Shown: piece after piece, positions 1-9,550 of the stretch | How the letters are laid out: each line of letters opens with the position of its first letter | Position numbering within the stretch: position 1 is the first letter of the stretch | Assembly (NCBI GenBank): GCA_023410055.1 | Contig: JAEYQK010000060.1 | Span: forward strand, 1 to 64,000 | Direction: 5' to 3' | DNA length: 64,000 nucleotides | Source: Acidobacteriota bacterium | GTDB lineage: Bacteria > Acidobacteriota > Terriglobia > Terriglobales > Acidobacteriaceae | Position numbers and translations under genes: made by a program | Notes under the pieces: generated by a model | What the model was told of the DNA's origin: nothing | Seen by the model: the letters and a program-made list of their open reading frames with translations, nothing else | Database searches by the model: none

Positions 1-977
1 TGGATGTCGGACTTGCGCTCACGCAGAGCCGGCAGGTGAATGGTCACGACGTTGAGACGGAAGTAGAGGTCCTTCCGGAAACGCCCGGCTTGATATTCGG
101 CCTCGAGATCGCGATTGGTCGCAACGAGCACTCGAACGTCCACCTTGACTTTGTCATTGCTGCCTACCGGACGGACCTCTTTCTCCTGAAGAACGCGGAG
201 CAGTTTCGCCTGCATCTCCTGCGGGAGCTCGCCGATTTCGTCCAGGAAGATCGTCCCTCCATTCGCGTGCTGAAAGAGCCCGGGGCGCGACTTGATCGCT
301 CCGGTGAAGGCACCTTTTTCGTAGCCGAAGAGTTCACTTTCAATGAGAGACGGAACCAAAGAGCCGCAATCGACGGCTACAAATGGCCGCTTTGCCAGGG
401 CTCCGCGGAAATGGATGGCGCGAGCCACAAGCTCCTTGCCGGTACCGCTTTCTCCTGTGATCAGCACTGGGGTCCGGGTGTCCTTCAGCCTGGAAGTCAT
501 CCGCAGGACATCTTGTATTTTGGCTGAGGCTCCAACGATGCCGTTAATCTCCATGTCACTAGCGACACGCTCCCGAAGGAACTCGTTCTCTGCAACGAGC
601 CGAACCTTCTCGGCCATGCGCTGGAGTTTCTGCTTCATTTCCTCGAGACGGAATGGTTTGGTCACATAGTCGTAGGCGCCGAGTTTGATCGCCTGCACAG
701 CGCTTTCGATGGACCCGTATCCGGTCATCATGGCAACTTCTGTCCGGGGTAAGACTTTCTTGATCTCTCGCAGGAAGTCCATTCCCGACATTTCAGCCAT
801 TTTCAAATCGCAGAGAACCAGGTCCGGCGACTCCGTCTCAATATGAGCCAGCGCTGCTTCGGCACTCTCAGCTTCGGCGCAAACGAAACCGAGTGAGTTG
901 CCGATGGTTGAACAAAGCTTACGAATGCTCTGCTGGTCATCCACGACGAGGAAGCGAATTCTAAGATCGTCGTTCAT
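1..977 (-). CDS. Sigma-54-dependent response regulator (NtrC family), 3' end cut by window edge
   Basis: Only the first 325 codons are present; the gene runs off the left edge. Residues about 8-120 form a receiver domain with acidic pocket VVDD, phosphoacceptor D57 in LVLCDLKM and K107 in VTKPF. A sigma-54 AAA+ domain follows, with Walker A GESGTGKE (175-182), the sigma-54 contact loop GAFTGA (222-227) and a Walker B-like IFLDEIGE. The C-terminal HTH lies outside the window. Its ATG overlaps the stop of the preceding single-domain receiver in an ATGA, so the two are translationally coupled, and the large kinase upstream is its likely phosphodonor. Expected role: phosphorylation-dependent activation of sigma-54 promoters. 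Targets are unknown. Confidence 0.96.
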   Translation of the reverse strand, partial: MNDDLRIRFLVVDDQQSIRKLCSTIGNSLGFVCAEAESAEAALAHIETESPDLVLCDLKMAEMSGMDFLREIKKVLPRTEVAMMTGYGSIESAVQAIKLGAYDYVTKPFRLEEMKQKLQRMAEKVRLVAENEFLRERVASDMEINGIVGASAKIQDVLRMTSRLKDTRTPVLITGESGTGKELVARAIHFRGALAKRPFVAVDCGSLVPSLIESELFGYEKGAFTGAIKSRPGLFQHANGGTIFLDEIGELPQEMQAKLLRVLQEKEVRPVGSNDKVKVDVRVLVATNRDLEAEYQAGRFRKDLYFRLNVVTIHLPALRERKSDI

Positions 978-1378
978 TGGTTACTCCCCAGAGTCCGATC
1001 GATCACTTCGAGCAACTGCTTAACAAGGAATGGCTTTTCCAGGTGTGGCGCACCGGTACGACGGAGTGCGGCTGCCGTCTCTTCGTTGGCAATATCACCA
1101 GTGATAAAGATGAATTTTCGACCCAAGTCAGGACGATGCGTACAAACCCAATCGTGAACGTCAGCTCCGTCTACCCCACCGGGCGTACGCATGTCAGAGA
1201 GAACGGCCCGGTACTCACCATCTCGGAGCATCTCCAATGCCGCTGCGCCTGTGCTGGCGGTTGCGACCGAGTAGCCACTACGCTCGAGTGCCGTGCGCAA
1301 AAACCAAAGCACTGCCGGCTCGTCCTCTATTAGCAAAATCGGGGCGCTTATCCCCGCGGGATTCAACTCGTGATTCAT
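974..1378 (-). CDS. Single-domain response regulator receiver
   Basis: A 134-residue stand-alone receiver with acidic residues in LLIEDEP, phosphoacceptor D62 in AVLSDMRTPGG, T93 in FITGD and K115 in LEKPF, so it should be phosphorylatable. No output domain is present. It is sandwiched between the histidine kinase and the NtrC regulator with ATGA overlaps on both sides, so the three genes form one coupled operon. Such receivers usually act as a phosphate sink, a relay intermediate or an allosteric partner of the kinase; the sequence does not tell which. Confidence 0.93.
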   Translation of the reverse strand: MNHELNPAGISAPILLIEDEPAVLWFLRTALERSGYSVATASTGAAALEMLRDGEYRAVLSDMRTPGGVDGADVHDWVCTHRPDLGRKFIFITGDIANEETAAALRRTGAPHLEKPFLVKQLLEVIDRTLGSNQ

Positions 1379-4300
1379 TGCACCCCACCGCTTTTCGCAC
1401 TGAAAGCCACCTTCAACGGCAGACGCACGATGAACGTCGCACCCGGCTCGTCCGAATTCACGCTGTTGCGGCAGCTTATGTCGCCGCCGTGTTCGTGAAC
1501 GATTCCGTAACAGATGCTCAGTCCCAGACCGGTGCCCTTCCCTACGTCTTTGGTCGTGAAGAATGGATCGAAAATCCTTTCGGGGTGTTCGACCCCGTTC
1601 CCGTTATCCGTGAAAAGCACCTCGGCGAAGCCGCCACTAGATGTCGTTTTCACGCTGATCTGCCCCTTGCGGCCCGTTTCGCAAACCGCGTCATACGCGT
1701 TGTTGATGATGTTCAGGAACACCTGCTGAAGCTGATGCTCATCAGCAAATATCTCCGGCAGCTTCTCATCGAGATCCTCATTGAGCATGATGTCCCGGTT
1801 CGAGAAGTCGTAGGTTCTTAGAGACAAGGTGCGGCGCAGCACGGTGTTGACGTTTACGAGTTGTCGTTTAGGCGGACGCTGCCGGGCAAAACTCAGCAGA
1901 TTCTGCACGATCTGTTTCGTGCGCTGTGCCTCTTGCAGAATGATCCTGAGATTATCTTTAGCGGCTTCGGGGATATCGTCCTGGCCTAACAGGAGATCGG
2001 AAAAGCCTAGAACCGCGGTGAGTGGGTTGTTGACTTCGTGAGCGACACCGGAGACGAGCCGTCCAACTGCCGCCATCTTATCGGAATGCATGAGTTTGGC
2101 TTGCAGCATGGAAGCATCGGTTATGTCCGTCATGACAACGACGATGCTGTTGACGTTACCCTGCTCGTCGCGCATGGGGCTCAGATTGATGGAGAACTGA
2201 GCCACGCGGCCGTTCGCGAGCATGATCGGAACTTCAAGATTGTCGACCTGCCTGCCTTCCAAGGTTGAACTGAAGGCTGCCAGCATAGCCCCGCGCCGAC
2301 TCGGAAGAACGATATCGGTTAGCGGGCGCCCCAGTAAGGCTAGATCCTTGAAGTTGCATGACTGGTAACAACGGCGATTGGCGTAGCTGATAAGCCCGGC
2401 CGTGTCCACTACCATGATCAAACTTTGCGTGTTGTTGAGGATTTTGCTGCTGAAATCCCGCTCGCGCTGTAGTTCCGCCTGGAAGTTCTTGAGCGCGGTA
2501 ACGTCCATCATCATGCCGCGATATTGCAGCATACGGCCGTCTGAGTCTCGTACAGCGACTGCATTCTCAATGGTGTGGATGAGCGTACCATTCTTGCTCT
2601 GCAGAGTGCTCTCGAAATTATGAAGTACTCCCGTGCGATCCAACTCCTCGCAGACGCGCGCGCGATGTTCTGGCGCAATGTAGACCTGAGTCGGTATATC
2701 CACTCCCAAGAGCTCTTCCCTACTGTCATATCCGAGCATACGAACAAGCGCTTCATTCACCTCGATGAAACGCCCTTCCGGGCTAGAGAAATAAAGGCCT
2801 TCCTGGATGTTGTCGAAGAGCTCTCGATAGCGTCGCTCCGCCTCCCGCCGATCAGAAATGTCTTTCAGTACATGGATCGTCTGGAGGCTTTCGGTAGAAG
2901 CACCGTGAATAAGAGAAGTGGAAACAAGATAAGTCTTCTCCAGGACGGGGTGGATGTATTCGTCGACTGACTCAGCACCGCTTCTACAGAAGGGGCAGGG
3001 CTGATCTTCTGCTGCTGGCGCCATCGCCAGAGCTTTCATGCTGAATCCGATCAACTCCTGCGGGCTGACTCCAATGAAGTCCGCGAACGATCTATTCACT
3101 CGCAAAACGCGATTCGCATCGTCGTGCACAACGATGTAGTCAGTAATGGAGTCGAAGATATCGAGCCAATGACGATTGGCTTGGTCCATCCGGGTAAACA
3201 GGCGCGAGTTCTCGAGCGACACAGAAGCATGTGATACAAGCGCTTGTAGCAGATCCCGGTCTTGATCACTTAGAGACCGGGGCCCGTCCGCAATTGCCAG
3301 GACGCCAATGACTTCACCACCGTGTCCCGTCATTCTGGCTAGCAGGACATTGGCCCACCCAAGCGCCTCGGAGAGACCAGCACCAAGCAAATCGACTGCT
3401 GTACCGGAGACAATACTCTCGGTAGTCCGGGCCGACCAGTCGGCCAGAATCCGGCTCAACCGCCTCGCCAAAGCCCTATCGCAGCTAACTGCGGAATCAT
3501 TGAAACCCGCGAGCTCAAAGAGTCCCCGTTGCGAGAGAACGAGTGCAGCAGCACGCGCCTCCATCATCTCGATTGCACGCGCGGTAAACTTCTTGGCGAA
3601 CTCGGGAAGGTGCAGTGACGAATTGAGCTCCAGCGATGTGGCCACCAGATCTTCGGTACGGCGCCTGTGAACGTTCGAGAGATGCAGATTCTGCGTGGCT
3701 TCGAGCGCAACCGATATCTGGGCAGAAAGTGCCTTCGCACGGCGAACGTCCTCGGGATTGATCGCACAGGAGTCGAGCTTATCCATGACGCAGAACAATC
3801 CCAGCGGTTCGCCCTCAGAGCCCAGCAAAGGCACCGAAAGAAGCTGGCGTATGCTGAACATCGACGCCAACTCCATGTCCACACCATGAAGCTGCGTCAC
3901 ATCTTCGCTCCAGAATGCTTCCTTTCGCGAAACGATCCACTCGACGGTTGCCATGGGAAGTGGGTAACGAAGAGGACATGCCCGCTCACCTTGGGTAACA
4001 CATCGAATGCTGTAGACACCTTCTTCCTTCAGAGCAATAAAAGCGCGGGCAAAGCCGAGAAACTCCGTCGCGTGAACTACAAATCTTTCCAGAAACTTGT
4101 TTAATTCGCCGACACTGCTGAGTTCTGAAGATATGTCCAGCAATTGTTGTAGCTCGCGGGACTGGGCCTGCGCGGCTTCATAAAACTCTGAGTTCGATAT
4201 CGCGAGCGCGCCGAGATTGGCGAGTGCGCCGAGCAATCCCTGCTCCTCTTCGCTAAGTGGCGACTCCGGTTCACAATAGACAACCAATGCTCCGCTGGTC

Positions 4301-5289
4301 CGCGAAGTCGTTAGCGGTACGGCAAGTATCTTGCAGTCTCCCTTGATAGCGCAGTCGAGCGTTCTGATTGCATGCTGTTCAAGAACTGAATGTCGAGCAG
4401 ATATTGCTTTTCGGCTAAGTTCCTTGATGGGGCTGTCTGCCTGCGTTTCGAATTGCATGCGAAACGCGTTGCTGATTTCCGGCGATGGAGAAGCAATACC
4501 GTGAAGAACAAGGCTGTCGCTTTCCTGCAACAATACTGCGACCAATTCCACCTGCAGCAATGAACAGATTGTTCCGGCTAATGCAGTACTAATACCTGGG
4601 GTATCAAGCTTCGACTGTAATGTCTCGGCGCACTGCACAAGAATCTCGGCTCGTCGGCGCTCTTCGGCCGAAGCTCTACTGAAACGCGCCGTTTGCATGA
4701 AACTGCCGAGAACACCGGCAAAAACCATGGCCTTCCGGGCTGTGTCCTCACGGAAGAAGACAGGGTCATTATCGTGTAAGAGCGCGAGGGCGCCGATGAC
4801 CCTACCTGCGCTTGTGACTGGCGCAACCATTGCCGACTTCGCAACGGTCGTACAAGTAGGCAGGAACTGAACTTTCGTAAGTCCATTTTGATAAATGGTT
4901 TTGCCTGAACTAATTGCCTGCGAAACCAGATTGTCTTCGTCCAGGGAAATGACCGCGTCGGCTAAATCGCTCGAAATGCAACCATCTCCTGCAACGGGTT
5001 GCAATTCCCTGTTTTCGTTCAGGATCCAACAACAGGTTCCGCTCACGCCGAAAAGTGTTCTTGCATCCTCGCAGAATACCTGCGCCAGGGTTTTGTGATC
5101 CGCCCCGGCACTGATGCCGCTGGATAGGTTCACAATGAGACGCCGAGAAGAATCGTCGTCGTCCCACTTCGCTGCCCGCGCGTTTTCGTGAGTAGATTCG
5201 TGCGAGGGTCTCATACGCAGTGCAATGGCTGAGCCTGAATACTCTTCCTTTATCTCCGGGGGAGATTCGAAGGTACTCTGAATTCTCAT
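1375..5289 (-). CDS. Large multi-GAF / multi-PAS sensor histidine kinase
   Basis: 1304 residues without a convincing membrane segment, so probably cytoplasmic. The N-terminal half (about 60-700) contains roughly four GAF-like units, each with a stretch resembling 'ALAxLxDNDPVFF' or 'LLxALxxxAxxAIxN'. Three PAS-like domains follow (about 710-1065; one contains IFDSITDYIVVHDDANRV). Then comes a HisKA domain with the phosphorylatable H1084 in VAHEVNNPL, and an ATPase domain with N-box INNAYDA and G-boxes DNGNGV and GKGTGLGLS. First gene of the kinase-receiver-NtrC operon. The PAS segment with CPFCRS could bind a metal or haem, but that is speculation. GAF ligand is unknown. Confidence 0.95.
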   Translation of the reverse strand: MRIQSTFESPPEIKEEYSGSAIALRMRPSHESTHENARAAKWDDDDSSRRLIVNLSSGISAGADHKTLAQVFCEDARTLFGVSGTCCWILNENRELQPVAGDGCISSDLADAVISLDEDNLVSQAISSGKTIYQNGLTKVQFLPTCTTVAKSAMVAPVTSAGRVIGALALLHDNDPVFFREDTARKAMVFAGVLGSFMQTARFSRASAEERRRAEILVQCAETLQSKLDTPGISTALAGTICSLLQVELVAVLLQESDSLVLHGIASPSPEISNAFRMQFETQADSPIKELSRKAISARHSVLEQHAIRTLDCAIKGDCKILAVPLTTSRTSGALVVYCEPESPLSEEEQGLLGALANLGALAISNSEFYEAAQAQSRELQQLLDISSELSSVGELNKFLERFVVHATEFLGFARAFIALKEEGVYSIRCVTQGERACPLRYPLPMATVEWIVSRKEAFWSEDVTQLHGVDMELASMFSIRQLLSVPLLGSEGEPLGLFCVMDKLDSCAINPEDVRRAKALSAQISVALEATQNLHLSNVHRRRTEDLVATSLELNSSLHLPEFAKKFTARAIEMMEARAAALVLSQRGLFELAGFNDSAVSCDRALARRLSRILADWSARTTESIVSGTAVDLLGAGLSEALGWANVLLARMTGHGGEVIGVLAIADGPRSLSDQDRDLLQALVSHASVSLENSRLFTRMDQANRHWLDIFDSITDYIVVHDDANRVLRVNRSFADFIGVSPQELIGFSMKALAMAPAAEDQPCPFCRSGAESVDEYIHPVLEKTYLVSTSLIHGASTESLQTIHVLKDISDRREAERRYRELFDNIQEGLYFSSPEGRFIEVNEALVRMLGYDSREELLGVDIPTQVYIAPEHRARVCEELDRTGVLHNFESTLQSKNGTLIHTIENAVAVRDSDGRMLQYRGMMMDVTALKNFQAELQRERDFSSKILNNTQSLIMVVDTAGLISYANRRCYQSCNFKDLALLGRPLTDIVLPSRRGAMLAAFSSTLEGRQVDNLEVPIMLANGRVAQFSINLSPMRDEQGNVNSIVVVMTDITDASMLQAKLMHSDKMAAVGRLVSGVAHEVNNPLTAVLGFSDLLLGQDDIPEAAKDNLRIILQEAQRTKQIVQNLLSFARQRPPKRQLVNVNTVLRRTLSLRTYDFSNRDIMLNEDLDEKLPEIFADEHQLQQVFLNIINNAYDAVCETGRKGQISVKTTSSGGFAEVLFTDNGNGVEHPERIFDPFFTTKDVGKGTGLGLSICYGIVHEHGGDISCRNSVNSDEPGATFIVRLPLKVAFSAKSGGVQ

Positions 5290-5352
5290 TTTGAGTCAAG
5301 GTATTTAAGGTTGCTGTACCAACTCAGTTCACGTCGTTTTGGAGTCCGCAAT

Positions 5353-5401
5353 CGTCTCACGATGAGAAGGGGGCGGGCTTATGAGCGGCTCCCATGAGAC
5401 G
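5353..5401 (-). promoter_or_regulatory. Candidate alternative-hairpin leader of the histidine kinase operon
   Basis: On the plus strand CGTCTCA (5353-5359) is complementary to TGAGACG (5395-5401), and its core TCTCA is also complementary to TGAGA at 5363-5367. The two hairpins are mutually exclusive. They lie about 60-110 nt upstream of the kinase start, where a leader could act as a switch. Between them sits GAGCGGCTC, itself palindromic. The arms are short, so chance is possible. Confidence 0.25.
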
Positions 5402-5670
5402 GTTTCCCGATGGTCGGAGCCTAGCAAATCAAGCAGTCCAACCAATAACATCCTTATTTTTTAGGTACATAGGCACAAGCGGCGAATACTGCGAGATGTC
5501 TCGCAATGTGGCAAAGTCGTTGCAAATAGAGGTCTGGACAATTTTGCAGTGATCCTGCCGGAGCAGATGCAACCGCGCGAAGGCCGGAAGATCGATTCGG
5601 CTTTAGGTGGGCGTTGTCAAGTCCACCAAGGTAACCGTGGATGTTCGATTGTTGTTGAATCGGCACCTAC

Positions 5671-5720
5671 AGTAATCGGTTAATGGAGTTTGAGCAGTAA
5701 TCGGTTAATGGAGTTTGAGC
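5671..5720. repeat. Perfect 25-bp tandem duplication
   Basis: The unit begins AGTAATCGGTTAATGG and ends AGTTTGAGC; it occurs at 5671-5695 and again, without mismatch, at 5696-5720. The pair ends about 70 bp before the start of the TonB-C gene, in promoter territory. Each unit carries the short TAATCGGTTA motif, a partial palindrome (TAA-TTA) that could be a regulator half-site. Confidence 0.85.
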
Positions 5721-5790
5721 CTGCCGCCAACAAGACGATGCAGGCGCAGCGCTTGAATGTAGCACTGGAGTTTTGTGCGGGGAGGTAGTC

Positions 5791-6111
5791 TTGAAGTCCA
5801 TTCAGAAGTGGTTGGTACTCGGTTGCCTGGGGTTGTCAATTCTGGCACTCACTGCTGCCGGCGAAGATAGACGCAAGGTAAAAGGTGTCAAGGTAGAACC
5901 GCGTTATCCGGAAGTTGCCAAGAGGTTTCGGCTGTCTGGAACAGTGAAGATAGAAGTGACAATAACCCCTGCTGGCACTGTGAAGTCAACGAAGGTTATA
6001 GGGGGGCACCCGGTTCTGGCAGAGGCGGCCCTCGACGCGGTGAAGAGATGGAAGTATGAAGCAGCAAATGAAGAGACCGTGCAGGTTGAAAGCGTGGCCT
6101 TCACACAGTGA
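5791..6111 (+). CDS. Small exported TonB C-terminal domain protein
   Basis: 106 residues: an N-terminal hydrophobic signal (WLVLGCLGLSILALTAA) followed directly by a TonB_C-type fold with YPEVAKRFRLSGTV and the typical PAGTVKSTKVIGG and ALDAVKRWKYE segments. It lacks the long Pro-rich periplasm-spanning linker of true TonB, so it is not a normal energy transducer. I chose the TTG at 5791 because GGGGAGG lies six bases upstream; a longer TTG frame starts at 5773 but would bury this site. It precedes the MCP gene by 75 bp. Such mini TonB-C proteins are common in acidobacteria; the partner is unknown. Confidence 0.8.
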   Translation: MKSIQKWLVLGCLGLSILALTAAGEDRRKVKGVKVEPRYPEVAKRFRLSGTVKIEVTITPAGTVKSTKVIGGHPVLAEAALDAVKRWKYEAANEETVQVESVAFTQ

Positions 6112-6186
6112 TAGCTGACGGTTCTCTTTATTTTTCAGGAATCTAGTCACGCCAGCATTCTAAGTACCAGGCGTGGAGGCATCGAG

Positions 6187-8118
6187 ATGAAGATAGCAAA
6201 AAGATTGTACCTGACGGTCGGGATAATCCTCGGACTTGTCGTTGTTTTGTTCTTGGCGAATTTCTTTGTCGTCAGGCATGAGCAAAACTCTCGTAGTCTG
6301 ACTATGCAAACCGAGGGTATCCGTCGACAGTTGCTCGATAACCGGCTTGCTCTCAGTAACTATCTGCTCACGGGCGCTCCCGGCGAAGCAGACAGACTCG
6401 TTGCTGGCATGAGCGCGCTGCAGGGTCTCATTAAGACAACCCAGGAAAATGCCGGGGGAGACTCACAAGGCGATCCGTTGTCGAAGCTATCTGCGGCTGA
6501 AACCGAATGGGAGAAGAATTTCGCCCGGCCAATGGTTGAACGACGAAAGGCGGTCGACCGGGGAGATGCCACCGCGAGCGAGTTGCAGATCCAGTACGTG
6601 ACTCAGGATCCTGGGGCCTGGCTCGATAAGTCTTCGAAATTGGTGGACCAGGCCGAAGCTGACCGACTGAAATCTGATAATACTGCGTCCAATCTGACGA
6701 CCTACGGAACTTTGATCCTCACCCTGATTCTGCTTTCCGTTGGCGTCTTCATTTCTATACGCACCGCCAACTCGATCACCCATCCACTCGACCAACTGAT
6801 CTTCGTTACGCGTGAGATTGGCGAATCTGGCGATCTCGAACACAATATCGATATCAATCGCGAAGACGAAATCGGCGATCTGGCTCGCAGCTTCGCAAAG
6901 ATGGTTTCATACCTCAAAGAAATGGCAGCGATCTCTGAGGCAATTGCTGGTGGAGATCTCTCAAACGAAATCGAGCCACGGTCCAAGAGAGACATTCTGG
7001 GACATGCGTTTGTGCGCATGACAGAAGGCTTGCAGGCACTGGTACGCAGCGTCCGCGATGCCGCCTCACAAGTTGCCAGCGGATCCAACCAGGTAGCCAA
7101 CGCTTCCGACGAAACCGCCAAGGTCAGCGTGCAATCTTCTTCGGCCATCGACGAAGTAACGAGCACCATGCACGAGATGAGCATCAACGTGCAGAACATG
7201 GTGAAGAGCACGCAGGTACAGGCATCCAGCGTTAGCGAAACGTCCGCCTCGATCGACGAAATGGTCGCTTCGATTCAACGCGTTGCAGACACGGCCAAGG
7301 TCCTGCTGGACATATCCAACCGTTCGCGACAGGAAGTTCAGAATGGTATCGCCAGCATGGAGAAATCGTCGGATGGCCTGAATCGCATCACGGAATCGAT
7401 TCAGGCATCAGGATCGATCATCACGGTGCTGGGCCAGCGCGCAGATGATATCGGAAAGATCATCGAGGTGATCGACGATATCTCCGAGCAGACTAACCTT
7501 CTCGCTCTTAATGCCGCCATTGAGGCTGCTCGAGCCGGCGAACACGGTCTCGGATTTGCAGTAGTCGCGGATGAAGTACGTAAGCTGGCCGAAAAATCAG
7601 CCCAGTCCACGAAAGAGATCTCTGAGTTGATTCAAGGAATTCAGAAGGAAGCGCGAAACGCCGTCGAAAAGATGGATAAGAGCACTTCCATCGTAAGCGA
7701 AGGCTTGTTGCTGGGCGGGGAGTTGAGCTCAGCCCTGAAGAAGATCTCAAACGTCGTGACCGAAGTCTACAAATTCGCCCAGGAGATCGGCGCAGCTACG
7801 AACGAGCAATCTCATGGCTCGTCGCAGATTGCGAAAGCCACGACTCGCTTGAACGAGATTACGCACGAGATCAATTCGTCCGTCGAAGAGCAGGCCTCCG
7901 GCACGCAGGCCGTAGTCCGAGCCATGGAACGCATGCGCGAACTCGTGCAGCAAACGACTTCCAGTTCGACAGAGCTTGCGGCCTCCTCGGAGCAGATGTC
8001 CAAGATGTCGCGGTCGCTGCTTGAAGTCATGGATCGCTTTAGGCTGGATTTCGCTGCCGGCAACCTGAGCGGCCAGGGTACTTCGCGTTCGGCTCGTGCT
8101 GCAGCAGGCAGGGGCTGA
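6187..8118 (+). CDS. Methyl-accepting chemotaxis protein with tandem HAMP
   Basis: 643 residues. TM1 spans about 7-29 and TM2 about 170-193, enclosing a roughly 140-residue all-alpha periplasmic sensor that resembles CHASE3/four-helix modules. A HAMP domain follows TM2 (TANSITHPLDQL...DEIGDLARSF), and a second HAMP-like unit follows immediately (ISEAIAGGDLSNEIEP). The long coiled-coil signalling domain carries the conserved hairpin tip NLLALNAAIEAARAGEHG and VVADEVRKLAEKSA. It has no C-terminal CheR-tethering pentapeptide. First gene of the chemosensory cluster, with cheW starting 14 bp after its stop. Confidence 0.95.
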   Translation: MKIAKRLYLTVGIILGLVVVLFLANFFVVRHEQNSRSLTMQTEGIRRQLLDNRLALSNYLLTGAPGEADRLVAGMSALQGLIKTTQENAGGDSQGDPLSKLSAAETEWEKNFARPMVERRKAVDRGDATASELQIQYVTQDPGAWLDKSSKLVDQAEADRLKSDNTASNLTTYGTLILTLILLSVGVFISIRTANSITHPLDQLIFVTREIGESGDLEHNIDINREDEIGDLARSFAKMVSYLKEMAAISEAIAGGDLSNEIEPRSKRDILGHAFVRMTEGLQALVRSVRDAASQVASGSNQVANASDETAKVSVQSSSAIDEVTSTMHEMSINVQNMVKSTQVQASSVSETSASIDEMVASIQRVADTAKVLLDISNRSRQEVQNGIASMEKSSDGLNRITESIQASGSIITVLGQRADDIGKIIEVIDDISEQTNLLALNAAIEAARAGEHGLGFAVVADEVRKLAEKSAQSTKEISELIQGIQKEARNAVEKMDKSTSIVSEGLLLGGELSSALKKISNVVTEVYKFAQEIGAATNEQSHGSSQIAKATTRLNEITHEINSSVEEQASGTQAVVRAMERMRELVQQTTSSSTELAASSEQMSKMSRSLLEVMDRFRLDFAAGNLSGQGTSRSARAAAGRG

Positions 8119-8132
8119 TCCGGGAGAGAGAT

Positions 8133-8612
8133 ATGGCAAAGGACCTGCACATCGTCGGGTTCCGTGTTGGCACTGAAACGTTCGGTGTTCCGATTTCCAT
8201 GGTTCACGAAATCGTGAGAGTACCGGCAATCACGGCCGTGCCGGAATCGCCCGACTGCGTCGAAGGAGTCATCAACCTCCGAGGCCGGATCATTCCTGTC
8301 GTCGATCTTCGGAAGCGTTTCGGCGAGAAATCCATCGCATCCGGGAAGAAGAACCGTATCCTTGTCGCCGAGGTTGAATCGAAGATGATCGGTTTGATAG
8401 TCGATGCGGCATCCGAAGTGCTAAAGATTCCACCCTCGGAAGTAGATCCTCCACCGAACGTTTTCGAAGAGGGTGAAGTCAATTACGTAACGGGCGTCGG
8501 CAAACTGGGCGGCCGATTGATAATTATGATCGACCTGACCAGGATTCTCCAACGGGGCGAATTACGCCGGGTCGGAGAGTTGCTTGAAGAAGCTGAGGCT
8601 GCCTCAGCGTAA
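8133..8612 (+). CDS. cheW: Chemotaxis coupling protein CheW
   Basis: 159 residues with a complete CheW fold: VGTETFGVPISMVHEIV, the conserved GVINLRGRIIPVVDLRKRF and a C-terminal VGKLGGRLIIMIDL. It bridges receptor and CheA kinase in the signalling array. GGGAGAGAG precedes the ATG. It lies between mcp and cheR in the same transcription unit. Confidence 0.96.
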   Translation: MAKDLHIVGFRVGTETFGVPISMVHEIVRVPAITAVPESPDCVEGVINLRGRIIPVVDLRKRFGEKSIASGKKNRILVAEVESKMIGLIVDAASEVLKIPPSEVDPPPNVFEEGEVNYVTGVGKLGGRLIIMIDLTRILQRGELRRVGELLEEAEAASA

Positions 8613-8647
8613 GTCGTACTGAGTTGTGCAGCAATCGGAATTGAAAA

Positions 8648-9550
8648 ATGGGTACATCGACACCTATTCAACTAAGTGAACCAGAATTGAAGCTCCTGCA
8701 GACACTTGTCTATCAGGAATGTGGGATGTGTTTCGATGAGCGGCGCACCCACTTTCTGCAGGATCGATTGCAGCGACGCCTGAAAGCCTGTCAGCTTGAC
8801 ACTTTCTACAGTTACTATCGCCTTCTCACCAGCCATGAGGGCAAGAAGGAATTGGCCGCGCTCGTTGAGAATCTCACTGTTAATGAGACGAGTTTTTTCC
8901 GCAACAAGCCTCAGCTCGATCTATTTGCCAAGGCCACGCTCGAAGAGCTGCTTCGTCGAAAGCAGGAGCGGCGTGATTGGAACCTGCGCATCTGGAGCGC
9001 GGGGTGCTCGACTGGTCAAGAGCCGTACACTCTGGCTATGTTGATTGCCGACACATTGGCGTACTACTATCTTCGCAATCCCCTGCCCTTCGAAATGCCT
9101 TCTCCAAAGCCGTTGATCCCTCCTCCATGGAAGGTTGAAATATTGGCTTCGGATATCAGCTATTCGGTTTTGAGAGCTGGACAGGATGGCATCTACGCCG
9201 AAAATCACATGGACACGGTCGACTACGTTTATCGGCTCCGATACTTCGATAAGGTTGGCGATCGGTACGCGATAAAGCGAACCCTCAAGGAACTTATACA
9301 TTTCGATTTTCACAACTTGAAAACGGAATTCTTGCCGCAACGAAATGACGTTATCTTCTGCCGCAACGTCATGATCTACTTCGATGAAGCCGAACAGCGA
9401 AGATTGGTTGAGAAATTCTATCGATGTCTGAATCCGGAAGGTTATCTGTTCGTAGGTCACGCAGAGAGTCTGTTCGGGCTGACGGACAAGTTTCGCATGA
9501 TTCACGAGAACAACGGAACCGGCTATCAGAGAATCGAGGGTAAAGAGTGA
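8648..9550 (+). CDS. cheR: Chemotaxis protein methyltransferase CheR
   Basis: 300 residues. An N-terminal helical domain (about 10-75) precedes the SAM-dependent methyltransferase domain, with NLTVNETSFFRN, the SAM-binding IWSAGCSTGQEPYTLAML, ILASDIS and the late motif DVIFCRNVMIYFD. It methylates receptor glutamates using S-adenosylmethionine, opposing CheB. Its stop overlaps the GTG start of cheA, so the two are translationally coupled. Confidence 0.96.
   Translation: MGTSTPIQLSEPELKLLQTLVYQECGMCFDERRTHFLQDRLQRRLKACQLDTFYSYYRLLTSHEGKKELAALVENLTVNETSFFRNKPQLDLFAKATLEELLRRKQERRDWNLRIWSAGCSTGQEPYTLAMLIADTLAYYYLRNPLPFEMPSPKPLIPPPWKVEILASDISYSVLRAGQDGIYAENHMDTVDYVYRLRYFDKVGDRYAIKRTLKELIHFDFHNLKTEFLPQRNDVIFCRNVMIYFDEAEQRRLVEKFYRCLNPEGYLFVGHAESLFGLTDKFRMIHENNGTGYQRIEGKE

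Larger units (their letters stand above)
5290..5790. other. 501-base intergenic region between divergent genes
   Basis: This gap separates the histidine kinase (leftward) from the TonB-C gene (rightward). No ORF with a ribosome binding site or recognisable domain stands out. It holds a 25-bp perfect tandem duplication (5671-5720) and, in the kinase leader, overlapping inverted repeats around 5353-5401, listed separately. I could not match the leader to a known riboswitch class by eye. Confidence 0.6.

Noticed and set aside
5773..5790. Upstream TTG start for the TonB-C gene
   Set aside because: It would place the GGGGAGG ribosome binding site inside the coding region.
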